From contig NC_089279.1 of the NCBI RefSeq assembly GCF_963678975.1, positions 32,886,660-32,950,659 on the forward strand: a stretch of DNA of 64,000 nt, given 5' to 3'. Positions within the stretch are counted from its first letter, which is position 1, and each line of letters opens with the position of its first letter. Source of the DNA: Dysidea avara (taxonomy: Eukaryota; Porifera; Demospongiae; Dictyoceratida; Dysideidae). The notes below the pieces were generated by a model that did not search any database, was not told where the DNA came from, and was given only the letters and a program-made list of their open reading frames with translations. Of the stretch, positions 25,636 through 38,400 are shown in pieces. Both the position numbers and the translations under genes were made by a program.

Positions 25636-25969
25636 AATCTAATCAAAAACAGCCAAACTGTAAAAAAAGGAGTGCGGCCCTTGAAAAGGCTATGGTGAAA
25701 AAAGATGTGAAATCTAAGGTGGCGGCCAAGAAATGGCTGTGATGGTAGGTTAATAGTAAAAATTTTAATAGTGACAATTCAGGTGAATTTGGTGCTGCTT
25801 GGTCAATTGGCACAAAATTCACCTGAATTGTCGTTATTAAAATTTTTACCATTAACCTACCATCACAGCCATTTCTTGGCCGCCACCTTGGATTTCACAT
25901 CTTTTTTCACCATAGCCTTTTCAAGGGCCGCACTCCTTTTTTTACAGCTTGGTTGTTTTTGATTAGATT
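25636..25969. mobile_element. Long palindromic fold-back element
   Basis: Two arms of about 155 bp, almost perfectly complementary, begin AATCTAATCAAAAACA and run through AAGAAATGGCTGTGATGG to a short asymmetric centre near 25795-25805. A single RNA copy would fold into one long hairpin. Diverged relatives: 2754-2920, and one arm at 16212-16385. No transposase; the type of target duplication is unclear. Confidence 0.8.
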
Positions 25970-26213
25970 TCACTTCTTTTTGTATTTGTATACCCCAAAG
26001 CCGTCCTATGGCCAGCTTTGGGGCTTTTTAACCTATATAATTTTCTTTACCACAGGAAATAGAAAAAGATGAAGCAGATTTTATAAATACTTTAACTCAT
26101 TCTGATTTTATCAGTAAATGTACAAATTATATATATAATGCAAATATCAAGAGTTCATTATATTATGAACTCTTGCATATATTTATTACATGTCAATTAA
26201 TCCCCACAGGATA

Positions 26214-27053
26214 ATTTGCAGCTGATCTCTCTACTGGGTGACTTGAAATGTAGCTGAACTCTCTACAGGGTGATCTGCTTGTACGTAGATGAACTCTTTA
26301 CAGGATTCTCTCTACAGCGTGACTTGACTCTAGCTGAACTCTCTGCAGGGTTATCTGTTTGTAGTTGAATTCTCTAAGGGGTGATTTGTTTGCAGCTGAA
26401 CTCTCTACAAGGTAACTTCTTCTAGCTGATCTGTCTACAGGGTGACTTGTTTCTAGCTGGTCTCTCTACAGGGAGATTTGTTTGTAGCTGAATTCTCTAC
26501 AGGGTGATTTGTTTGCAGCTGAACTCTCTACATGGTGGTTGCTTTGTAGCTGAACTCTCTAAAAGGTGACTTCTTATAGCTGAACTCTCTACAGGGTGAT
26601 CTTTTCATAGCTGAACTCTCTACAGGATGATTTGTTTGCAGCTGAACTCTCTACATGATGATTTCTTTGTAGCTGAGCTCTCTACAGGTGATTTGTTTGT
26701 AGCTGAACTCTCTACAAGGTGATACTTCTAGGTGATCTCTCTATAGGATGACTTGCTTCTAACTTAACTCTCAACAGGGTGATCTGTTCATAGCTGAACT
26801 TTCTACTGGGTGATTTGTTTGCAGCTGAACTCTCTACATGATGATTTCTTTGTAGCTGAGCTCTCTACAGGTGATTTGTTTGTAGCTGAACTCTCTACAA
26901 GGTGATACTTCTAGGTGATCTCTCTACAGGATGACTTGCTTCTAACTTAACTCTCAACAGGGTGATCTGTTCATAGCTGAACTTTCTACTGGGTGATTTG
27001 TTTGCAGCTGAACTCTCTACATGGTGGTTTCTCTACATGGTGGTTTCTTTGTG
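26214..27053 (+). repeat. Minisatellite, about 31-33 bp unit with 183-bp higher-order period
   Basis: Some 25 tandem units related to TAGCTGAACTCTCTACAGGG plus a TGA-rich tail. A block starting GCAGCTGAACTCTCTACATG recurs at 26638, 26821 and 27004, exactly 183 bp apart. Units inside each 183-bp block differ while corresponding units between blocks are nearly identical, so the newest amplification was of the multi-unit block. Confidence 0.9.
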
Positions 27054-28857
27054 GAAATTTTTGTATTACCTCAAGTATGTGATGAATTTTCAGATCCCTA
27101 AATCTGTCATTTGAGTAAAAAATGACAGATTTTTAGCTGTATTGTATTTAATACCCTGTCAATTTTACAGGTACAGGGTACTTGGTCATAGCATGCGGTT
27201 CTCTCACTAGCAGTGGTACATACGTAAATATCAAGGTTCGGGAGAGTAAGTTTATATAGACAGAGGAATTATATAATGTTATGTGTGTTCTTTAGTTCTC
27301 AATTGTCAAGTGTACGTGGACAGGCCTGGTAAGGTCTTGGCATTATATCTCAGTTGATTACAATCTTCTGAATTTCCAGGATGAGGCGTACAGTTGTGAT
27401 GGGACTAACTACCCCATTTTATTGTCAGAATTTTATTGTTAATGTCACAAACAATTACTGTGATATATTTTGTTATGTAACATGTGTATTAATTAAATGA
27501 CATGCATGACGAAAGCCACGATGGGAGTGACTACTTGCTGTTAGGGTGGGTAATGCTATGTAACAAGCTGGTTTGAGCACCACCAGAACACACAATACAC
27601 CATGTGTGGTGTGGCAACAAGAATTGTCCTTGGAACACCTTCTCTAGTGACACTACGTTCTTGATGCTTTCGCACTTGTTTATAAGACTTCTGCCAATTA
27701 TCAACGCACGCATGAGGCATGGCACTAAATGGAGTTTAAAAGATTTCTGCTTAAAAATACCTTCCCTAGGGAACTTACAGTTCTACACACTTTTACAACT
27801 TGTTTATCAGACATTAAGGCTTGTGTCCACATCGTGTCTTTAAAAGTTATTGTAGGGATTAGAGGTTTGATCGAAGAAAATACACATATGAACAAACCAG
27901 GATTAGATAATGTCAGTGCTAGATGGACTGAACAAACATGGGTAAGTTGACTGGTATAAGGTGATGATAGGTGTAACACAAGGTTGAGAAATAAAGCGAA
28001 ATATGTCTAAATACGCGTTTTAATACCGGTCACAAGAAAACTACTACTACCTCTACGAAAAGATTTTTTTTTTATCGTGTAACGCAATACAAACCTATTG
28101 AGAGATGTTGCATAATTCAGGGATAATATTGTGAAACCGTCCCTACACGTAAATAACTCACAGTAGTGGCCGCGCGTCTTTTAATGGGGCGTGTGCTTTG
28201 TAGTTACTTGGCCGCGCGCCTCACTACCGTGAGTCTTGATATATCTAAACACAAGATTTTATAAATACAGGAAATTAACTAAGTGATGTCATATGATTAC
28301 AAATATATTCATGTGTTGTTACATCAGCAATGTGTATGTGTACAAGTCAGTTAAATATTACACTTTATTACACTTATAAAGGTATAATTAAACTTTTAAA
28401 GTCCTCACACTCACTGGTTTGTAATTTCACAAGAGCAGTCCCTACCACCCACACGTCTACAGTATATGGGGCCCTAAAAGGATATTTTAACAAAAATTAG
28501 AAGCCTAATGAGAAGTTAAAACCTACAGAAAAAATACCTACAAAGACCTACCAGAGAGGAAATCACAGACATTATTCATTACGAGGTCAGCCGGACCAGG
28601 TAATGCAGGGTGTCCAGAGTTCGATCTGAAGCCTCAAATACACAAACTTTGCCAGGATCTACGTAGGAGGCACTACTGTGTTAATACTAAGTACTGACCT
28701 ACTTAAAGAGTCGGTAGGGGGAGGGATCAATTTTCAGATAGTATCACGTTTATAGGTACAATATTACTAACTTTAGAATTCTTACTGCTATTAGAAGTGT
28801 TTAATAGCTACTCCTCGATTTCCCCTTCCTTTCGTCAAGTTGCTCGGCTTCCGTTCC
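27054..28857. other. Intergenic, no gene recognised; small GC-rich hairpin at 28158-28232
   Basis: Short open frames at 27530-27980 on both strands resemble no family I recognise. 27648-27700 and 27761-27812 look like an internal duplication (ACCTTC(T/C)CTAG ... ACTTGTTTAT(A/C)AGAC). 28158-28232 is an imperfect inverted repeat with ACTCAC.GTAGTG and CGCGCG on each arm, a possible tiny MITE. Confidence 0.4.
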
Positions 28858-29303
28858 GGGGGGTCCGACTCCGACACCAACTGGAATCCGACACAAATCA
28901 CTTGGAATCCCACTATGGAATCTGGAAATCGGACAAGAATTTGGAATCTGGAATCTCGACAAATGTTCTATAACTAGTATAAGTCCGATTATTTCAGTAT
29001 ATTTCTAGTAAATTATAGTGTATATTATATTATCGTGTGCTGTTTTGCAAATGTCTCGACACGTTTGTACATAGATAATATATACCTCCGGACACGGAGG
29101 TATATATTATCTATGGTTTGTACAGGCCTCGCCAATGTTTCAAATAGCCTGGAAGCCAGCTGAATGCACAAAATGTGTTAATCTATGTGTTGCTAGCTAT
29201 GTAAATTTCCAAATTTGAAATCTGGAATCTTTGGTTGGAATCCGGAATCTTTTCAAAAGATTCGGAATCTTACACGCGACTTTTGGGTGGTGTCGGACCC
29301 CTC
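28858..29303. mobile_element. hAT-like MITE related to the 10.6-kb element
   Basis: Ends GGGGGGTCCGAC and, inverted, GAGGGGTCCGACAC resemble the CGAGGGGTCCG ends of the 10596-13067 element. The interior has many GGAATCT/GGAATCC subterminal repeats in opposite orientation at the two sides. The flanking duplication is not clean. It ends about 105 bp before the ZDHHC start codon. Confidence 0.6.
29071..29115. mobile_element. 45-bp perfect palindrome with 8-bp target-site duplication
   Basis: Two 20-bp arms (ATAGATAATATATACCTCCG and its exact reverse complement) surround the loop GACA. The 8-bp direct repeat GTTTGTAC lies immediately outside (29063-29070 and 29116-29123). It is nested inside the MITE at 28858-29303. 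Confidence 0.7.
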
Positions 29304-29408
29304 TTTTCGTACCCACGTACAGCGAGCGCACCTAATATTATTAAAATGTAATTTAGTATAGGCGCTAGTAGAATACTTCACCATCACTGCTACACGAGTT
29401 ACCCATCG

Positions 29409-32400
29409 ATGAGCGAAGATAAAGAGATGGTGTTTGTGAACAAGACGGGTAGATGGTTCGTATGGGATCCTTGTGGAATCACGTGTGCCGTGTTCACCTA
29501 CGGATTACTGGTCTATGGAGTGATAGTGAAATTTACCGTAGTAATACCAGCATTTCCCAACTATTTGACCTGGATTAATGCCCTAGTGTTCATGTTGCTT
29601 GTCTTCCTCGCCATTACCTCACATGTGAAGGCAATGATAACTAACCCGGTACGTGTAATGGGTCAAATGTCAGGTTGGTAGTTAGTGTTTGTGTGTAGGG
29701 AATTGTGGCTCGTGAGAGCGCCACGGAGGAGGAGATAATAGAGAGAAATCAACAAGGAGAGAACCTCAAGTACTGCAAGAAGTGTCGCAGCATCAAACCT
29801 GAACGAGCCCACCACTGCAGGTACTGGGTGGGGCTATGTGTGATGTAATTTAATTGGTTGGTGTTGTGCTGAAATATGTGGGAAAGGGGGGTAGGTAAAA
29901 AATAGAAGTGAAAGATAAGTATGTACAACAGGTTTTTGGATAGAAGAACCGGTCCTAATATCAAACACACTAGTTGTAAAGTTTAGGGTGAGTTCTAAGG
30001 TTGGAGGGCACAAAGCTACACTTCCCTCTTCAATAGTAAATGCCACTTGTGTGACAGTAATCCAGCTATCTTACTTAAAAACATGATATGTGACATTAAT
30101 GCCATGCAGGTAATGTATGATATGGAGAACAGATCCATCTTAATTGTGTGATGGTTCTGCCAAAACACTGGTCAGCAGTGGCCGAAATGACCAAAGTTGG
30201 AATATTGCTCACAATTTTGACCTGATCTATGGTGTTTGTGCTATAATGTCTTGACCTTGGGCAGTAATCTGTGTTATTATGCTGAGCAGTCTGCAGACAC
30301 AATTGCAAGTTGCAGCTAGTGCTGAAACTACTAGCAAGAGTATCGAACAGGTGCGTTACCCCGTGATTAATGATTGTGTAAAGGATATTTCAGTAATTGT
30401 TCGTTTATATTGCCATTAAGGGTTGCTGTATTTAGCCCAATTTGGCCACTAAACCAAGTAAAAACATGATAGAGTTAAAGCGAAATAAATGGCTGATGTT
30501 AATGTTCTGGTACTGCCAAGCAGATCTATCCCTGAAGGCGTGGCAACACACTTGTTTGTGCAACCGTTGTTTTAGCAAGCTGGAGTTATCTTGGGTCCTT
30601 TCTGCACTTTCTTTGTACAATAACTGTTTGAATACTTGGTTAAATAACATAGAAAACTGGTGAACAAAGGACCATTGCCACGTACACATTTCAAATCACC
30701 ATTTCGCGTAAACGAACAATTACTGAAATATCTGTGTTACTTTATGTAATCATTAATCATGGGCTAATACATGACACTCTTGGTTTCTATTATATACTCT
30801 TGCTAGTAATAATTTGTATTATTTAGATAGTTGTGAACCAAACGACCAAATATTTGTTTCGTTGAATTAAGCACTAAAACCTTTGTTTAGGGAGTATAGT
30901 CCATCTGAATACAGTTTAACCCTCAACCCACATAAAACTTTATTAAATCCATGCACCATATCCATTATAGGGCATTAAAGTGGGTATTGATATTAATCAA
31001 TCGTATGCAGAAGATCACGTGGGCTTACAATTTAGATTTTGGATGCTGACATAAAAGTGGTATTTGAGTTTTACTAATTGCAATGTTCCTTCGCCAAGCT
31101 ATGACAATTTAAACACAGAAGTGTACAGTATAATTCATGTTGTTTTAAAACAATAGACTTTCTTGAGGTTTGTGAACTCAGTTGATTATAATCATGCGGA
31201 AAATTTATTTGCCGATCTACAAGTTGATAATAGTCCACTGTAGTACTGTTCAAGCAGGGTTGCTTATTAGTTACCTTGTTGTCATCTTCACGAGTGGAGC
31301 CTTCAAGTTAGCTACATACAGTAATTTGGTGGTAGCACATGATGGCTTCCCTTCATGATGAAAATCGTCCATATTTTTCATAGTGGCTACTATGATTGCA
31401 GAGGTGCTTTTCGAACAGTTCTTGATTTGTACTGCTGTGTAACAGGTTAAACATAGCTGACAACAAAGCGTACTGTATACTTCACTTTTCAGACGATAAT
31501 TGGTAGCTGGGGCATGCGGCACTATTTCTTTCTTTTGATGCAGTACTGGGTTCACCAGTCACAATAATTATTTACAAGAACAAGTTAACAAACAAGTACA
31601 CAGAAAAAATTGGAATTTTCAACTAGAGTAGGGACCGTAGCACATCAATAAAAAGTACTGAAACAAGCTGGAGTAGCACACGATATTAAATCACAGTAAA
31701 ACAGTAAGAAGTGTTATATCACTACTGTGTATTTCCATTGAGTGCAGTAGCGTCTTGTTGTTTTACTGTGATTTAATATCATGCACTACTCCAGCTTGTT
31801 TCAGTACTTTTATTGATGTGCGATGGTCCCTACTCTAGTTGAGGTTCTGTGCACTTGTGTTGTGATTGATAGTAAGTGTCTACTATTGATTGTCACAATC
31901 TCAGCATTCTTATCTCACAGATCAGTTTAATAGCTCATAAATGTGAGAAAAGGGTAAATTCATGTTGTCCTGTTACTGGTTTTAAGAGATAATTATTGTA
32001 CATAGTTAGGACATTTCAATTTCCAAAAAACAAAATGAGGTCCTTATTTAATTATAAAAAGAAACCATACAGAGCTGATTAAACTGTTCTTTTATGTAAC
32101 AGGACCTAACATCTCATATAGTGAATGATTATTGCAAGCATCAATGGGCTAGTGTTAGTGACAGTCAGGCTGTAGTGTTGTGGCTGAATTAATGGTTAGT
32201 TGTGGACAGTGTTGGTACTGATAAATACAGTATTTTGAGTGCTTTAATAAATATGGAAAATGAATTTTACATTACAAAGTTGGCCTCAAGTATGTACTGT
32301 CAGATTTTCAGACAAATGCCAACTTCAATACACCACGTCAAGATATACTAACTGGATAGGCATTCATCCATTTTTCTTAGATTAAGTAGAGTAAAGTATT

Positions 32401-35400
32401 TTAAATATAGCAGTGGGTGTAGCCCAAATGCAATATAATTGGACTTGTTACAACATGTGGAACTTATTTCGAGCATTAGCTACCCTGGCATGCGCCCACA
32501 CCTGGTGTACTATGTACCTATGTTTGTTCGTGTGCACTACATGAGCAAAATCATTAAACGGCAAAAGCAGCGGGTTGTGAGAAATAAAGGTTAATTATAT
32601 TTCCACACAGGTAAGCTTTTGGCTTGAAGATGGTCCCAGTCTGGAATACGGGTGTAGCGACTCTCTACAAACTTTGTAAGTGGCTGTCCCATTGGGATTT
32701 TCAGGTATGAAAACACCTTAGCAGGGCCCGTAGGCTACCAGGAACGCATATATCTTTGACTTAAAAGGGGGGTGTGACCCTACAAATAGATAGCAGCCTT
32801 GATGTTTTAAGTTGCAGAAAAAACACAATAGACAAACAACAGTGTATAAACCTGTTCATAATATGCTGTTTTTAGCAGTTTGTAAAGCACCAAATTTGTT
32901 TGTTTGTGAGTCTTCCCTACCAGTGCCTTCAATGTGTTGTAAAGAACAAACAAAGCATTGCTACCTGATTTACACGAAGGACAACTAATGTGATATTACG
33001 GTACTTGTGGACCAAGCATAATTATTAGTGTCCTGCCTTGCTGTGTAGTATACATGTTGATAGTGCTGTAAAGTACATGATCCTTATGCCATCTTTTAAG
33101 TATACATATGGTGAAATAATGAGTATGCAGGGTTAATTAAACTACATGCAAGTTAAGGCATTTGTATATACGTACATGACGGGTGGTGTACATAACACAG
33201 TTTCAGTTTCTATGTGATGTTTACCTTAAGAGAAATACCTTTACTGTCAACAAAAAAGAAATGAACTTGTGCAATTTGCAATTATAGTTACTGTATGGCA
33301 AGCAAAGGTTCAGAACTTGTCCTGTGTTATGTTTTAATGTTGTAGTGACACATATACCTCCTCCCTCACCATACTATTACACTTACAACTACAACTTGGG
33401 TTGTGCCACACCAAGCGTGGGCTACTGTTAATGAAAACTTAAACCAACACTTACAACTACATATTGAGAACTTTTCATTACCAATGTGGATACATACTGG
33501 AGAGTGGGGGCTTAGCCACAAGTAGTAATAAACAGAAATAAAAAATTTGATGCCGTCCAGCCCAGGACGACCTCGGGAAAAAACCTGATAGGCTTTTTTC
33601 TTTCTTTTTTTTGCCTACCAGGAAAAACCTTAAAAGAGCTCCACTCTGCACAAAACAACTACATTAACTACTACATAAATATGTAATGCTCCAGCTTCTC
33701 GTGGTGGCCACTTCATCTGCAAAAATAGTTAAAGAGAAAAACAATGCATGAACACATACATCTTAGTACTGAGAGGGTGGGGGGGGGGGGGGGGGGTAAC
33801 CCACTTGTACTAACACGTGGCGTAGAGTGAACACTAAACCACAGACCTCACTTATAAACCATACTGTCACGTGAGAAGGCTCACGTGACCCATAGTATTC
33901 ATGCGGGAGCTTATTTTCTATCTAATTCATTGCATTCAACCGACAGAAAATACACTTGCCATACAAAACCCCATACAGGTGTTTAAACATCATCACTAAT
34001 TTTAAATGTCCTATATGACCATTAAGGTAATGTATGATCCTTTAATGCAAGCAGGATTAGCGAAATAGTTATGCCAGGTCAAACAATTGCACACACCGTT
34101 CCTAAGTGTAAACTATGATAGCCATATATCCGTATGGTGCTAGTAATATGAAAGAAGCTACACACTGGACAGACACACAGATGGGTAAATAATTATGTTA
34201 GCAATTTGCCTTCCCTAGCTACAAGAAAAGTGCTATGAGAGTCTCCATGATGTAAGACAGTCTATGTGCTGGTCACTGCTGAAAAACTGTGAGCAATAAG
34301 ACTTTGTAGATAGAAAAATTGTGTCAAACAGATAGAACGAAAAGGTGCGTCAAAAATCCTTTTAAGTGAAAAAAAGTTGTGACCTAGGTAGGGATTGAAC
34401 CCATGTTGGTTATAATCACTTAGGAGGTACGTTGTTTGTCCGTAGTGTTGATAGGAGTGTACTTTAACTTTTCAGTTATCCTTCCCTACACTGGTGCCTT
34501 CATCACTCTATAAAGAACAACCAAAAGGACATATTGATTTGCTATAACAATACTTGAGTTGCCGGACGTATGACATGTACGTAGATACACTTCCACATCG
34601 TCATGCTAATAATTTCACGCTTAAACCAATTTGGATCAGACTCAGATATTCTATCATACTTGACAGATACTCAACTGGTAGCTACATAGCAATAACATTA
34701 GTAGCGAAACTTTTGTGGTTTTTGTCCCAAAATGTTCGCCTATCACAACAACTTCGTCCTATATACCCAAATAGAGCAGTCAAGTGCTTCTTGAAACATA
34801 TTTCTAAAAATAGTCGTAAAGCAAAAAGAAAACACAGAATTTGTGGTTCACCACTGGCCTATCAGTGTGGAAGTTGTGATATCTTCCCACTGTACTAAAT
34901 TTTTCCAAATATCTTAAGGCTGTTTTGTTGCTATATAGTTAGTAGCCCTAATAACTTTGCAAAGACAGCTTTTTATTGAGCGTATTTTAAATATGCATAC
35001 TTAGTCATAAGTTTTCATGATGTCTCAAAGTTCAGAATTAATTTACAGATATAATTTGAAACATTTCAACTAAAGCAATAACTTATCTACAGCTTCTGGG
35101 GGCACTCCCTGCTGCCAGAGATTCTATACTCTGGTCAGCTCAACTGCTTCCTTCCCCACTGGTGCAAGGTGTAGCTAGAAAAATTAGTAGTGCATAAGGC
35201 AGCATTACTGGTCTAGTAGAGTCTTTGACCACTCTATTAGAGTATGTACACATCTCGATGTTCTCTTCATTCAAGCTCTCCTTTTCTGAGGCAGCTGCCT
35301 TAGTTACATATACACCACTGAAGTATGGTATGTGCAGTGTTGAACATAGTATGGTAGAGCTCAACTGTTGTAGACAAATGAATTGAAACAATGCTAGAAA

Positions 35401-38400
35401 TTGTGTTAGGTGCAGATAGTCAATCTTCACCATTCGTTGCTGGTAAAACAATTCCAGTTGCTCTTTGTGAGTCTAAAATGTTAAACCATCATAACTTACT
35501 GATACAATGGCGTACGGAGTTGAATCTTTGCTCATTGTATTTGCCATGACTTTGTGAACCCACCAAGGTACAGCTTTTGCCAAAGGTATTTGTCTGTGAT
35601 CCGGAAGGAAGGTGAATTCGTTGAAGAAAAATTGTCGTGTTTTTTTTTGTCACCACAGCTTTACAAACGTCCATATCTCAGAAACCCACCTGTGTATGAA
35701 GATGAAACGAACTCCCTATGAACAGGGGAACACATGATGCCCAGGATTTATCCACTGGAGTGTCAATTCACTGACCAGCAAGGCGATTAAAACTTTTTTT
35801 TCTGAAGCTTGCATTTTTTACCCATTGTTATTGAATGTGTTTTATTACAAAAGTACTATTGTGTGTAGGTCAATGGTTTTCTAAAATTAGGTCACATATA
35901 GCATTACTACTGAAGATAAGGCCACAGATCACACCTTAACTGTGTCCATGACAAAGACATCTATCACGAATAGGTGTTTAAGTGTGGTCTCGCATATCTA
36001 ACTTCCGCAGGGTAAGCCAGTAGCTTCCAGCATCACATGTATTCTCCATTCTCCACAGAACTTGAACTTAGAATATTCTCCCAACACCAGTGTGCCAGTT
36101 CAATCATGGAAGTGTTCAGATGAGTGAAGTTTGTTCAGATAAATGAAGCCCATTCATTCCTACCAAGTTCTGTTCAACTACTCTAATAGAACATACACGA
36201 GTTGATAAAATACTCTAATAGAGCAGTCACTACTTGTTCTGATAAAGGATTCAATTAATCAAGATTCAAATAATCAAGGTCCTACTGTTAATAGTATAGT
36301 TAGCCAGTCACCACAGTTACACACATCATTTATATAAAGCCAGTGCAATAATAAAAATATCATTTCACTCATTAATATGGGCCCTATCATCAGTAGCAGT
36401 GGTAGCAGTAGTATCTCATCATTCCAGTAGTGTATGTGATTCTTTGTCACTTACAACATAACATAATTCATTCTTATATTTGGATGATCTCCCATGACCA
36501 TGTACGCCTACTTCTATGTTCATATTTACACATGTGGGACTGTGTAGTACTTTTCTTGACAATGAGACAGAGCATGTAACACGTACGTACGTACATACAA
36601 GAAGAGCAACGGGACATTACCTAATTTACCTTCACAGACCCACAAACAGAATGTCAATGAGGAGTTCGTGCTTATGTGCTCAAATAGACAATGGTAGCTC
36701 CTTACTCAAATGATTCAGGTTGGTACCGATTCATTCCTAGACTAGTAGAATGTTACGTATATCTGTATCTGAATAACACCAGGTGGTAGTCCCCATGGTT
36801 TTTATAGCATAGACTGTAATGCAGGATAAAGAGCAGTCTATTCCTTGATTGTGAATACTGCAAACCTCCAGTTCCCTTCATTTTGACAGGTAAATGGAAT
36901 TTTACTGTTGAAGGTAATGAAATCATAGAGTAGTAATGTGTTATGGAATTGTCTTGTTTCAAGCGGTTATTGACGTGTGAAGATGCACTTCTATCCCATT
37001 AGTCCAGGTATGCCATCATTACCCTTTTCTCCTTTCATTCCTTGAGATGTCAGTTGTGTTGATCCTCTTGGTCCAGTATCTCCTTTTGGTCCTGATCTCC
37101 TTTTTTACCAGGAGGACCAATGGGACCTGGTGTACCATCTTTACACTGACAATCATTTCCTGCCTCAGGCTGTCTCTTCACATCATGATGAGTATTAATG
37201 GTGTTATCATAGTTGACTACCGTCTGTAACTGAATAAACATGATAATTATTATTATTTAAGGGGCAAGGAAAAATTAGGAATTTTAAGTCTGATTAGGGA
37301 TCACATAAGTGAGACAAGGGAAGTTGCCTATACACCTTCAGATATACTAGTGGACGTTTAATCCCTACTTAATTCAGTCATGCCCCATGATCCCTAATCA
37401 AACTAATCTTATCCTTGTATTTGTTTGTTTACTTTTTTGCAACGTAATTATGAGTGATGGACCTGTGTATGCCATATCAAAGGAAAGAATGAGGACATGT
37501 CATAAAATTCATTTTATGTACATGCGTATGTCTGAACATGTCTCATTATTTTCGCCTATGTTCAGCCCATTACATAGCATTACAAACAAACAGTATGAGA
37601 AGCACCTATACAAAAAAAATCTAGTTATTTCAGAAAATACTGGCAATATTTCCATTATAAACAAAGGAAGGCCATTACACACTATTTAAAAATCAACACC
37701 TTGGAATGTCAGCAAAAAGAAATGTGGCACAAATGAGGACAATCCATGATGTGTGTATTGTATGTGATGTGGTACATATGTCAAAAAGGCACCTGTCGGG
37801 CTGAAGCAATGCAAACAGTAAAAAACTAGCCTTGGCCATTATTCTAAAGGCATCAGATAGTCAGTCATAAGAAAATTCTGCTGATAGATATCCAGAGGTG
37901 TCATAGCTAGCCTTCTGTGAGCACTTGCCTGCAAGTACTGTATGTAAACCTGCTAAGTTGTTCATGCAAATGCCTAAATTAGATGAAAGTTAATTGAATA
38001 TTACTTTAATTAAAGCTGCATATGTGGTTTTGTGAGAGTTTTCATTGTTGCCATCTTAGTTAAAATTCACCATCTCATGTATATATGAGCTACATATGTT
38101 AACACAAAGTATATACATATATAATGTATGGTTATGATGATATCTTAACTGAGTTTGCTGGTTAATATGTTACAAGCAATTCTGTCCTGTCTAAGTAGTC
38201 TATCAGCATTAGCTGGTTCCATTTTTAGTTGCACGGTGCGTTCTTTCTTGCATAGCAACAGCAATCCACGTGACTCTAACATGTCACACAGTCCAAAAAT
38301 TCACTATCAGATTGGCAGCACTTTTCATTCAAATGTTCCTTGCACACTTTACAAAATGCATCATAGAACTTCCCCAAGGTCACATCTCGTTTCTGTTGTA

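Noticed and set aside
26214..27053. CRISPR-like tandem array
   Set aside because: Units are contiguous with no unique spacers and belong to an animal-type minisatellite; the genome is eukaryotic.
34554..34898. 114-residue plus-strand open frame in ZDHHC intron 2
   Set aside because: No recognisable domain, no splice partners and AT-rich codon use; chance cannot be excluded.
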